Positions 1-6,440 of a stretch of 64,000 bases of DNA are shown here, one piece after another. This DNA is from Candidatus Altimarinota bacterium (GTDB lineage: Bacteria; Patescibacteriota; Gracilibacteria; UBA1369; UM-FILTER-53-11), in NCBI GenBank assembly GCA_018061065.1, contig JAGOUV010000001.1, positions 52,217-116,216 on the forward strand, read 5' to 3'. The translations under genes were made by a program, and so were the position numbers. The notes under the pieces are model-generated. The model did no database searches, had not been told where the DNA came from, and saw only the letters and a list, made by a program, of their open reading frames with translations. Each line of letters starts with the position of its first letter. Positions within the stretch are counted from its first letter, which is position 1.

Positions 1-2
1 TG

Positions 3-938
3 CCACCTCCACCAGGTGGACAACAGGGTGGACAGCAAGGTGGTCAGCAAGGCGGACAACAGACGTTCCCTTCATCGGGTGGATTGATGCCTTGTATGAG
101 TATGGCACAGCCTGGTCAGCAACCTCCAATGGTAACTCCTCAGGAATGTGATGCTGCAGACTCAGCATCTGGCAGAACACGTCCATCAGGAACCGACGCT
201 AATCGTCCACAGACTGACTCTACAAGACAGTTTACGGAACCAAAAGATACTCAATTTGATTCCACACGTTCTACAAATCAGCGCCGTCCAAGTCCTGAAG
301 AGGACAAGAAAATGATGGAGCAAAAACAGGGCGAACAAGAGAGTCGCCGTATGATGCCAGAATCTCAAACAAGCACAACTACTCGCGGTGCACCATTTGC
401 TGCACCAAAGTTCATGATGCCATCATTTGATATGCCTACTGGCACAAAGTCATTTGAGAAGCAGGTTGCAAAAATGACCAAGAATGTCGACGGTGGTTTG
501 AAGAAGATTACTAAGGATCAGGATGCATTGGCTGCAAAGCTCAAGAAAGCTAAGAATGCAAACAGTGCAATCAGAGCTATTATGACAGCTTCAAACAAGC
601 TTCCTATGTACTGCAGATACTTAAATATGCCAGGTTTGCCATTTGAGATCGCAGAGCCTGAGGTTGAGTGTCAGGATATCGTCGATGAGGCACAGGAGGC
701 AATGCAAGATGCTCTTGATGAAAAAGATGCCAAGACAGCTATCACTGCTCTCTACGATGCTTTCAATAAATTTGCCGATGCATTGACTGCACTTAAGCAA
801 TCAATTGCTGATGGTGCTGCTGCTGCAGAAGAAGAGCAGGATTCATTCGGCGGAGGATTTGGAGGTGGAATGGGAGGTGGTGACTTCGGAGGCGGTAACT
901 TCGGAGGTGGAATGGGAGGTGGTTTCGGAGGTTTCTAG
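3..938 (+). CDS. C-terminal part of Gln/Gly- and Gly-rich low-complexity protein (5' partial)
   Basis: The reading frame is open to the left edge, so the gene starts outside the window; 311 residues are visible. The first residues are Pro-rich followed by repeated GGQQ units, then a polar linker rich in Thr, Gln and Arg. A helical, charged core (roughly residues 145-280 of the visible part) contains three cysteines, and the last 35-40 residues are almost pure Gly with Phe and Met (GGGFGGGMGGG-type). No catalytic motif is recognised. The composition suggests a secreted or surface protein with a flexible tail, but no signal peptide can be checked because the N-terminus is missing. A strong terminator follows the stop codon. 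Function unknown. Confidence 0.7.
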   Translation, partial: PPPPGGQQGGQQGGQQGGQQTFPSSGGLMPCMSMAQPGQQPPMVTPQECDAADSASGRTRPSGTDANRPQTDSTRQFTEPKDTQFDSTRSTNQRRPSPEEDKKMMEQKQGEQESRRMMPESQTSTTTRGAPFAAPKFMMPSFDMPTGTKSFEKQVAKMTKNVDGGLKKITKDQDALAAKLKKAKNANSAIRAIMTASNKLPMYCRYLNMPGLPFEIAEPEVECQDIVDEAQEAMQDALDEKDAKTAITALYDAFNKFADALTALKQSIADGAAAAEEEQDSFGGGFGGGMGGGDFGGGNFGGGMGGGFGGF

Positions 939-969
939 TCGAAATAACTCCATAGGATAAGAATAAAAA

Positions 970-1002
970 GGGGGCTGCACATATAGCGCAGCCCCCTTTT
1001 TT
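970..1002 (+). terminator. Rho-independent terminator
   Basis: A perfect 9-bp GC-rich stem (GGGGGCTGC / GCAGCCCCC) with a 9-base loop is followed by six T residues. It lies about 30 bases after the stop codon of the Gly-rich protein and just before the promoter of the next gene. Confidence 0.9.
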
Positions 1003-1003
1003 G

Positions 1004-1012
1004 TGGTACAAT
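1004..1012 (+). promoter_or_regulatory. Extended -10 promoter element TGGTACAAT
   Basis: TG-G-TACAAT matches the extended -10 consensus and the same nine bases recur before the Calx-beta gene at 56037. It lies 30 bases before the ATG at 1043, directly after the terminator. No clear -35 box is seen. Confidence 0.5.
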
Positions 1013-1042
1013 GATATGATTAAAAATTAATACAAAAACTTT

Positions 1043-1648
1043 ATGGAACGACGTGGACCATACAACAAGGGAAGAGCAGGACATGCACGCGGTGCAAGTA
1101 CCTACCGAATTTATCAGGAACATTTTAAGAAGTGGCGTGGACCCCTCACGGGTTTCATGGCTGCCGTACTTATTTTTGCTGTTGCGCCTATGGTTGGTCA
1201 GGATGGCGTTGCCAGCGAGGTTTCTGTATTGAGCTCAAGTGGTACAACTGCGCAGATCCAGGCAGACCCGGTAGCTGCAAAGAAATCAGTAGTAGCACTT
1301 GCACATGAAATTGTTGAAGACTGTCGCACCTATGGACTGGAAGCATGTGTTCAAGATGGTGAACAACTTGTTCAGAATGTTGGCACAAAGACACTCTCCG
1401 CTAATGAAGTAGTAGCAGCACTTGCTGACTTTGATGGTAAATACTCAAGCGCAGTAGCACAGGCCGCATGTACCTTTGATTTCCAGAATGCGCTCACTGA
1501 GATGAATAATGCTCAGAAAAAATTGAGTGCCTTTGGTGCAAAGTATGGTTCTGACTTTACCGTCGACTCATTTGCCGACCGTTCAGAAGATTTGGCCAAT
1601 AGCTTGAATGCCTTTGAGGTATTTGTGAAATCCTGCAAGTCGTTGTAG
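1043..1648 (+). CDS. Hypothetical membrane-anchored extracytoplasmic protein
   Basis: 201 residues. A basic N-terminus of about 32 residues precedes one hydrophobic segment (about residues 36-52, LTGFMAAVLIFAVAP), fitting a signal anchor with the rest outside the cell. The remaining 145 residues look helical and hold four cysteines (CRTYGLEAC in the middle, then one at AACTF and one near the end), which could form disulfides. No family is recognised. It has its own upstream extended -10 element and lies 9 bases before yceD, so it may be the first gene of the yceD-rpmF-nusB-rnc unit. The anchored topology is inferred from the hydrophobic segment alone. Confidence 0.65.
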   Translation: MERRGPYNKGRAGHARGASTYRIYQEHFKKWRGPLTGFMAAVLIFAVAPMVGQDGVASEVSVLSSSGTTAQIQADPVAAKKSVVALAHEIVEDCRTYGLEACVQDGEQLVQNVGTKTLSANEVVAALADFDGKYSSAVAQAACTFDFQNALTEMNNAQKKLSAFGAKYGSDFTVDSFADRSEDLANSLNAFEVFVKSCKSL

Positions 1649-1657
1649 GATCTCAAC

Positions 1658-2098
1658 ATGATTACCTTCCAGCTAGCGAACCTCTTATCTAAGCCCCACG
1701 GAGCACGTGAGGAATATGAGATAGAGGAGCCAATGATTTTTGAGCCTGAAATGGGCATGGATCTGGCTGCCCCCGTGACCGCCGAGGTCTCGATTATGAA
1801 TATGGCCCACGAGGTGCACGTAGGACTTGAGCATATAAAGACAAAGGTGAATGTTCAGTGTAGCCGCTGTGGGAAGCTCTTTGAGCTCGATTTAGAGGTA
1901 AAAGAGGCGGGCCGGCAGTTTATTTTGGACCTTCCTAAAGAGGCTATCGGTGAGCAGGAGGATGTATTTTATGTAGACAAGGGACGCAATGAGATCGATA
2001 TTGAGCCTTTATTAAGAGAAGAGCTGCTCTTGCATTTACCAGCTTTTCCGGTATGCTACGTGGGCTGCGAAGGCATTAGTACTACTTCAAATTCCTAA
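1658..2098 (+). CDS. yceD: YceD/DUF177 family protein (23S rRNA accumulation factor)
   Basis: 146 residues, matching the usual size of DUF177. The family signature is visible in the middle: a VQCSRCG pair of cysteines followed by a strand with Phe/Leu/Asp residues, then an acidic D-IDIEPLLREELLLHLP segment. The family is required for normal 23S rRNA accumulation in E. coli and plants and is classically encoded immediately before rpmF, as here, with a 2-base gap. The neighbouring L32 gene raises confidence more than the weak sequence conservation does. Confidence 0.85.
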   Translation: MITFQLANLLSKPHGAREEYEIEEPMIFEPEMGMDLAAPVTAEVSIMNMAHEVHVGLEHIKTKVNVQCSRCGKLFELDLEVKEAGRQFILDLPKEAIGEQEDVFYVDKGRNEIDIEPLLREELLLHLPAFPVCYVGCEGISTTSNS

Positions 2099-2100
2099 AT

Positions 2101-2358
2101 ATGGCAAAACATCCCGTCCCCAAAAAAAAGATGAGTCAGGCACGTACAGCCCAGCGTTATGCTGCGTTCGTACGTAAGAAGCGTATCAAGATGACGAATA
2201 AAATCGTTATTCGCACCTGCCCATCTTGTGGTGAGGCAATGATGAACAACTTTGCTTGCAAGGCTTGTGGTATGTACCGTGGTCGCTCAACAAGAGGCGA
2301 TAAGCCAACGACAGGTGGTGCTACTAAAGCTAAGAAGGTAGTAAAAGTAAAAGCTTAA
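2101..2358 (+). CDS. rpmF: 50S ribosomal protein L32 (bL32)
   Basis: 85 residues beginning MAKHPVPKKKMSQ, the characteristic L32 N-terminus (AVPKRKxSxxR). A zinc ribbon is formed by CPSC and CKAC (CPSCGEAMMNNFACKACG). A lysine-rich C-terminal extension of about 25 residues (KAKKVVKVKA) goes beyond the usual ~60-residue core. It follows yceD by 2 bases and precedes nusB by 10 bases, so these are almost certainly co-transcribed. Confidence 0.95.
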   Translation: MAKHPVPKKKMSQARTAQRYAAFVRKKRIKMTNKIVIRTCPSCGEAMMNNFACKACGMYRGRSTRGDKPTTGGATKAKKVVKVKA

Positions 2359-2368
2359 GTTTTTTCTT

Positions 2369-2827
2369 ATGGCAACGTCCCGCCATTTAAGCAGAGTCAT
2401 CGTCTTACAGACGGTGTTTTCTCACGAGCTTCATAACGGAGATCCCGAGCGGGCTTTCAATTATATTGCGAGTGATTTTGATGAAAAATTAAACGACTAT
2501 ACCTTTGCAAAGTCGCTTTTGAATGGCGTTATTAAGGAAATACCTAATTTGCGTGAGCATATTGTGAAGCACGCGCCCCAGTGGCCCATCGATAAAATTG
2601 CACCGATTGATCGCGTGATACTTGAAATTGGTACCTATGAGCTTCTATACTCTGGAGATGTACCGGAGGTGGTGGCTATGGATGAGGCGATTGAGCTGGC
2701 GAAAGCCTTTGGAAACGAAAATTCCCCTAAATTTATTAACGGAGTACTCAATGGAATATTTAACGACACAACTATTGCGCGAGCGCCTCGGAAGCCTAGA
2801 GACGATCGTGGGAGTGCCATTCAATGA
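2369..2827 (+). CDS. nusB: Transcription antitermination factor NusB
   Basis: 152 residues, all-helical NusB fold. Family landmarks are the N-terminal SRHLSRVIVLQTVFSHE (R-x-x-A-x-Q-x-L-F-type motif), the central PIDRVILEIGTYELLY and the C-terminal AIELAKAFGNENSPKFINGVLNGI. NusB binds boxA RNA with NusE/S10 during rRNA antitermination. The stop is TGA, which shows that UGA is a normal stop in this genome. The last 77 bases overlap the start of rnc in another frame. Confidence 0.95.
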   Translation: MATSRHLSRVIVLQTVFSHELHNGDPERAFNYIASDFDEKLNDYTFAKSLLNGVIKEIPNLREHIVKHAPQWPIDKIAPIDRVILEIGTYELLYSGDVPEVVAMDEAIELAKAFGNENSPKFINGVLNGIFNDTTIARAPRKPRDDRGSAIQ

Positions 2828-3467
2828 TCTGACACTTTTGTTAAATGCCTGTGTGCATAAGTCGTATTTGAACGAGCATGAGGAAGAGACGATTAGCTCA
2901 AACGAGCGTTTGGAGTTTTTGGGTGATGCAGTGCTTGAGTTGGTGACGACTGAGTTTTTGTTTAAAAAATATCCGACTTCCGGAGAAGGTGAGCTGACAG
3001 CGTTGCGTTCGGCATTGGTAAAGGGAAATCAGCTCGCAGAAGTAGCTGCGGGATTAGATATCGGTGTATTTTTATTATTGAGTCACGGCGAGGAAAAATC
3101 CGGTGGTCGTGAGAAGGGATATTTGTTGGCGAATTTTATGGAGGCGATTATTGGCGCGGTGTATTTGGATCAAGGATTTGAAAAGGTGAAGGATTTCATT
3201 CATCGACATATTTTGATGCACGTCGATACGATTGTGGAGTTGGGCTTACATATTGATGCAAAGTCTAAGCTGCAGGAAATGATGCAGGACAAGCGCAGTA
3301 TGACACCTGCGTATGAGGTAGCAGGGGAAAGCGGCCCGGATCACAACAAAGTTTTTGAGGTGGTGGTTTCTGTTGGCGAGGAAATTTTGGGTCGTGGAAA
3401 TGGCTCAAGCAAGCAAAAAGCCGAGCAAGCGGCGGCCGAGAATGCGCTAGCGAATTTAAACGCCTAG
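2751..3467 (+). CDS. rnc: Ribonuclease III
   Basis: 238 residues. An RNase III endonuclease domain (about 1-150) contains the signature NERLEFLGDAVLEL with the metal-binding Glu/Asp residues and the second acidic site FMEAIIGAVYLD. A double-stranded RNA-binding domain (about 165-238) ends with GRGNGSSKQKAEQAAAENAL. The start at 2751 is chosen because a GGAG Shine-Dalgarno sequence sits at 2741-2744 and because the frame upstream of it is shared with nusB coding sequence. The enzyme processes rRNA precursors and other dsRNA. The 3' end overlaps the convergent mrp gene by 12 bases. Confidence 0.93.
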   Translation: MEYLTTQLLRERLGSLETIVGVPFNDLTLLLNACVHKSYLNEHEEETISSNERLEFLGDAVLELVTTEFLFKKYPTSGEGELTALRSALVKGNQLAEVAAGLDIGVFLLLSHGEEKSGGREKGYLLANFMEAIIGAVYLDQGFEKVKDFIHRHILMHVDTIVELGLHIDAKSKLQEMMQDKRSMTPAYEVAGESGPDHNKVFEVVVSVGEEILGRGNGSSKQKAEQAAAENALANLNA

Positions 3468-4211
3468 TTTGTCTGCGATAAATCGGGCCATCTTGGTGAA
3501 GACAAATTGTAGTTCTTCACTGGAAAATAATGCGGGTTTGCCTTCGTCACAGGAGACGGCGATGTTTCTGCGTAGGGGAATACTGCCGATCATGCTCGTG
3601 TGGAACTCTTCGGCGAGTCGATTTGAACCTGCCTCACCAAAAATCTCTCCGCGCATGTTTTCTACAATGCCGAGAATCGGAACTGAAAAAATTTCCGCGC
3701 TCTTTAGCAGGCGGCGCGTGTCTTGGAGAGCGGCTTTCTGCGGTGTGGTCACTGCAATCAAGCCATCAATGGCGTAATGCTGTAAGAGGGTGAGTGCGTG
3801 GTCACTGATATTTGAGGGGAAGTCGATAAATAAGATATCGAGCGGGCCCCAGGTCGTTTCCTTAAGAAACTGCTGCATAATCTTTACATTAATAGGGCCG
3901 CGCCACATAAGGGGCTCGTCGGGCTGCTCAGAAAGTCCTGCCATGCTCACGCTGCGAATGCCGTACTTTTCTACCGGCTGCATTTTGTTATCCATCGTGG
4001 GGTTGATCTTGCTCGTGATGCCCAGAAACTGAAACACATCAGGAAAGGCAATATCCGCATCCATAAGCCCCACCGTGAAGTTATTTTTAGCAAAAATCAG
4101 CGCCAGATTGGTCGCCAGAAAAGTTTTCCCCACTCCTCCTTTTCCACTCACAATACCGATTATTTTCTTGATGCCCTCGAGGCTTTGCGGCTGTAATTTT
4201 ACTGTTCCCAT
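3456..4211 (-). CDS. Mrp/ApbC-family P-loop ATPase lacking the CxxC cluster site
   Basis: 251 residues. The deviant Walker A SGKGGVGKT (22-30), the LMDADIAFPDVF switch region and WRGPINVKIMQQFL followed by DILFIDFP match Mrp/NBP35 iron-sulfur carriers better than MinD. In typical Mrp proteins GVVENM is followed by a CPHC segment that bridges the dimer with an Fe-S cluster or zinc; here ENM runs straight into RGEIFGEAGS and no CxxC exists. There is also no MinD-type C-terminal amphipathic helix obvious. The role is therefore uncertain: a degenerate Fe-S scaffold or another Mrp-like partitioning ATPase. The start overlaps the upstream MFS gene by 13 bases, implying coupled translation. Confidence 0.8.
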   Translation of the reverse strand: MGTVKLQPQSLEGIKKIIGIVSGKGGVGKTFLATNLALIFAKNNFTVGLMDADIAFPDVFQFLGITSKINPTMDNKMQPVEKYGIRSVSMAGLSEQPDEPLMWRGPINVKIMQQFLKETTWGPLDILFIDFPSNISDHALTLLQHYAIDGLIAVTTPQKAALQDTRRLLKSAEIFSVPILGIVENMRGEIFGEAGSNRLAEEFHTSMIGSIPLRRNIAVSCDEGKPALFSSEELQFVFTKMARFIADKLGV

Positions 4212-5395
4212 GTGATCTTTGATTTGAATTCTCTCATACGATAGGCATTAAATGCAAAAAGTGTCGTAATTATGCCGCCGATAACAAACCAGGCTTGAAT
4301 CGAAATAAAGCAGAGCATGATCATTCCCAGACCCTGACCAACAAGGTAGGGAAGTGTGTCTGCGGTGCGGTAGATGGCAACGGTTCCCACGTCTTTTTCT
4401 TTAATTTGGCGGTAGAGGTATGAGTCGCTCGTCATTTCTACAAATGTCGTGCCCACGGAGGCGATGAAGAAAAAAGTAATAAAAAGGCGTAGATCTCCGG
4501 TAAGACCCAGCATCGCGGTAAATAGTCCCATGACGATATATCCAATAATCGCTAAGCGGCGCTCGCCCGTTTCTTTGTCCGCCATAGTTCCCAATGGATA
4601 TTCAAATAGTGATTGTGGCAGACCCATCATGCTGCGCGTCATGCCGATAACCGGAACGCTGGCGCCAATACTGGTCATGAGCAACGGAAGCAAATCCCAG
4701 AGAGAATACATAAAGCCCAATCCAATTTTGTTCAAGTAGGTGCGGCGCAGATTAGGAACTTTGAAAAAACTCATGAGGGTTTTTGCCACGGAGCTTTCAT
4801 GGTGCACCACCACATGTTCGTCATCTAGGCGGTGGAAGAAAAATATGAGGAGAGCTAAAGAAGAGAACATTGATGAGATCATAAAGACTGCTGCAAAACC
4901 GAATTTTGCGGCGACTAAACTTCCAAAAAACGGCCCGATCAGCCAGCCGATATTGCCAAAAGTTCCCAGCTTTCCTGAGTTGGTAGCGATGGTGCCAAAA
5001 TTTGAATAATGTTTAATATAAAGGCTTATATCCGTGATAAATAGCGAGAGGCCAAATTGATAACAGCCGAATAAAAAGAGCAAAACCACGTAGTGACTGG
5101 TAATACTAAAAAACGCAAAACTGACGGTAAAAAGCGCGAGCGCCAGTACAAGCGACTTACGACGTTTTAAGATTTCAATGACATAGCCATTCATGTAATT
5201 CGCAAACGTCGCCACTAAATATCCCACAAAAAAAATCGCTCCCACCGCCGCATCAGAGTCTACAAATTGTCGGAAAAAAAGTGCCGTCACTGCAGAGATC
5301 GTGGCAGAAGATAGATGGCGCAAAAAATTTACCTCAAAAAGAATAACGAGCGGTGAAGATGCGGGACGTAATTTTAGTATTAATTGTTTCGCCAT
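4199..5395 (-). CDS. MFS-type transporter
   Basis: 398 residues with about 12 hydrophobic segments in two halves separated by a charged cytoplasmic loop (FHRLDDEHVVVHHESS, about residue 190), the major facilitator layout. Motif-A-like basic residues appear after the second helix (EILKRRKSL) and in the second half (PLGTMADKETGERR, which resembles G-x-x-x-D-R-x-G-R-R). Substrate cannot be assigned. It forms a minus-strand pair with the Mrp-like ATPase (13-base overlap) and lies 41 bases after the adenosyltransferase gene. Confidence 0.8.
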   Translation of the reverse strand: MAKQLILKLRPASSPLVILFEVNFLRHLSSATISAVTALFFRQFVDSDAAVGAIFFVGYLVATFANYMNGYVIEILKRRKSLVLALALFTVSFAFFSITSHYVVLLFLFGCYQFGLSLFITDISLYIKHYSNFGTIATNSGKLGTFGNIGWLIGPFFGSLVAAKFGFAAVFMISSMFSSLALLIFFFHRLDDEHVVVHHESSVAKTLMSFFKVPNLRRTYLNKIGLGFMYSLWDLLPLLMTSIGASVPVIGMTRSMMGLPQSLFEYPLGTMADKETGERRLAIIGYIVMGLFTAMLGLTGDLRLFITFFFIASVGTTFVEMTSDSYLYRQIKEKDVGTVAIYRTADTLPYLVGQGLGMIMLCFISIQAWFVIGGIITTLFAFNAYRMREFKSKITWEQ

Positions 5396-5436
5396 TTTTT
5401 ATACTTTACTCCGCGGTGTACAGCGCAGCAATGCTA

Positions 5437-5973
5437 TTACGCATGCCACATAGTTTCTTTTTCCCCGGCTTTGAAATTTTCGTAGCGTGCGATGGTGAAG
5501 AGCAGGTCAGAGAGGCGATTGAGATAGATAATAACGTCTGCGGATAGGGAATGTTGTGTGCCAAAGGCAATGACCACGCGTTCGGTTCTGCGGCAGATGG
5601 CGCGCGCCAGGTGGGTGTGTGCTGAAGTGGCTGTGCCTCCGGGCAGGATGAAGTTGGTGAGAGGTGGAAGCACTGCAGTGAGCTCGTCTATATACTGCTC
5701 CATCTCGTGAATTTCTGTCGTGAGTGGCTTGGGTTCGGGTTTGTCTTTTCGAACATCCGCTAACTGCGCACCGATAGAGAACAGTGTTCGCTGAATCCGC
5801 TCGAGCGTTGCTTGTACCTCTTTCTGCGGACGCGCACTTACAATCACCCCGATCGCCGCATTGAGCTCATCAAGCGTACCAATCGCGTGCATGCGACAGT
5901 CGGTTTTTGAGATCCGGTCGCCACCCAGCAAGCCGGTTTCTCCCAGATCTCCCGTTTTCGTATAGATCTTCAT
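5437..5973 (-). CDS. Cob(I)alamin adenosyltransferase, PduO type
   Basis: 178 residues. It transfers the adenosyl group of ATP to cob(I)alamin to make coenzyme B12. The N-terminal ATP loop is KIYTKTGDLGETGLLGGDR, then the conserved AIGTLDELNAAIG; the C-terminal half has LPGGTATSAHTHLARAICRRTER and YLNRLSDLLFTIAR, all typical of PduO/MMAB enzymes. No B12-dependent enzyme or corrinoid synthesis gene is in this window, so it probably serves salvage of imported corrinoid for an enzyme encoded elsewhere. The small membrane protein gene upstream ends 2 bases before this start. Confidence 0.92.
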   Translation of the reverse strand: MKIYTKTGDLGETGLLGGDRISKTDCRMHAIGTLDELNAAIGVIVSARPQKEVQATLERIQRTLFSIGAQLADVRKDKPEPKPLTTEIHEMEQYIDELTAVLPPLTNFILPGGTATSAHTHLARAICRRTERVVIAFGTQHSLSADVIIYLNRLSDLLFTIARYENFKAGEKETMWHA

Positions 5974-5975
5974 GG

Positions 5976-6209
5976 CTATTTATTGCTATACACTGCGCCC
6001 AGGATCGAGCCGATGATTGTGCCAAATCCCATGCCTAAGAAAGCGGTGAAAGCTGCGTCTGTAGCGGGGTTGAACTCTTCTCCGCCAAACTGAATGACGA
6101 TATAGTGGATGGCAAGGGCAAAAAGCAAGCCAGAAGCAAGCCCCAAAACCGCACCCGTAAGCGTTCCCACGATCATTTTATGAAAGGCAGATTGACGTTG
6201 AAAAAACAT
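5976..6209 (-). CDS. Small two-helix membrane protein with glycine-zipper pattern
   Basis: 77 residues with two hydrophobic stretches (about 12-36 and 50-73), both Gly-rich with small residues every four positions (GTLTGAVLGLASG; GMGFGTIIGSILGA). Between them is a short polar loop with acidic residues. No named family is recognised. It is the first gene of the minus-strand run and is separated from the adenosyltransferase by 2 bases, so the two are likely co-transcribed; a corrinoid-related role would be guesswork. Confidence 0.6.
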   Translation of the reverse strand: MFFQRQSAFHKMIVGTLTGAVLGLASGLLFALAIHYIVIQFGGEEFNPATDAAFTAFLGMGFGTIIGSILGAVYSNK

Positions 6210-6232
6210 ATAAAAACTGATTAAAGAATATA

Positions 6233-6241
6233 TGGTAAAAT
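6233..6241 (+). promoter_or_regulatory. Extended -10 promoter TGGTAAAAT for the tRNA
   Basis: TG-G-TAAAAT follows the same extended -10 pattern seen at 1004 and 56037 and lies 44 bases before the mature tRNA 5' end. It is the best promoter candidate in the gap between the divergent membrane-protein gene and the tRNA. Confidence 0.4.
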
Positions 6242-6285
6242 CCCTCTGGATTATGGTCGGAGTATAGCATGTTCTTTTACAGTAC

Positions 6286-6361
6286 GGGCCCGTAGCTCAG
6301 TGGTTAGAGCAGTCGGCTCATAACCGATTGGTCCCTGGTTCAAGTCCAGGCGGGCCCACCA
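6286..6361 (+). tRNA. tRNA with CAT anticodon, probably tRNA-Ile2 (lysidine type)
   Basis: A full 76-base cloverleaf: acceptor GGGCCCG/CGGGCCC, D arm GCTC...GAGC, anticodon stem GTCGG/CCGAT with loop CTCATAA, T arm CCTGG/CCAGG with loop TTCAAGT, and an encoded CCA end. It is not the initiator: position 1 pairs with 72 and the anticodon stem lacks three G-C pairs. The D loop and the T arm with TTCAAGTCC resemble E. coli ileX (CAU read as AUA after lysidine modification) more than elongator tRNA-Met. The tRNA itself is certain; the Ile2 identity is inference. The defence operon starts 80 bases downstream. Confidence 0.95.
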
Positions 6362-6440
6362 AAATTGCTAATTGCTTAATTTCGCAGTGTATTAGTTAAT
6401 TTTTAGAGATTGTTCTATGCGATTTAACTACTGAAGTAAC

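Noticed and set aside
3456-4211. MinD identity for the P-loop ATPase
   Set aside because: The WRGP...DFPSN segment follows Mrp/NBP35, and MinE, MinC and a C-terminal membrane helix are absent.
6286-6361. Initiator tRNA-fMet
   Set aside because: Position 1-72 is paired and the anticodon stem lacks the three consecutive G-C pairs of initiators.
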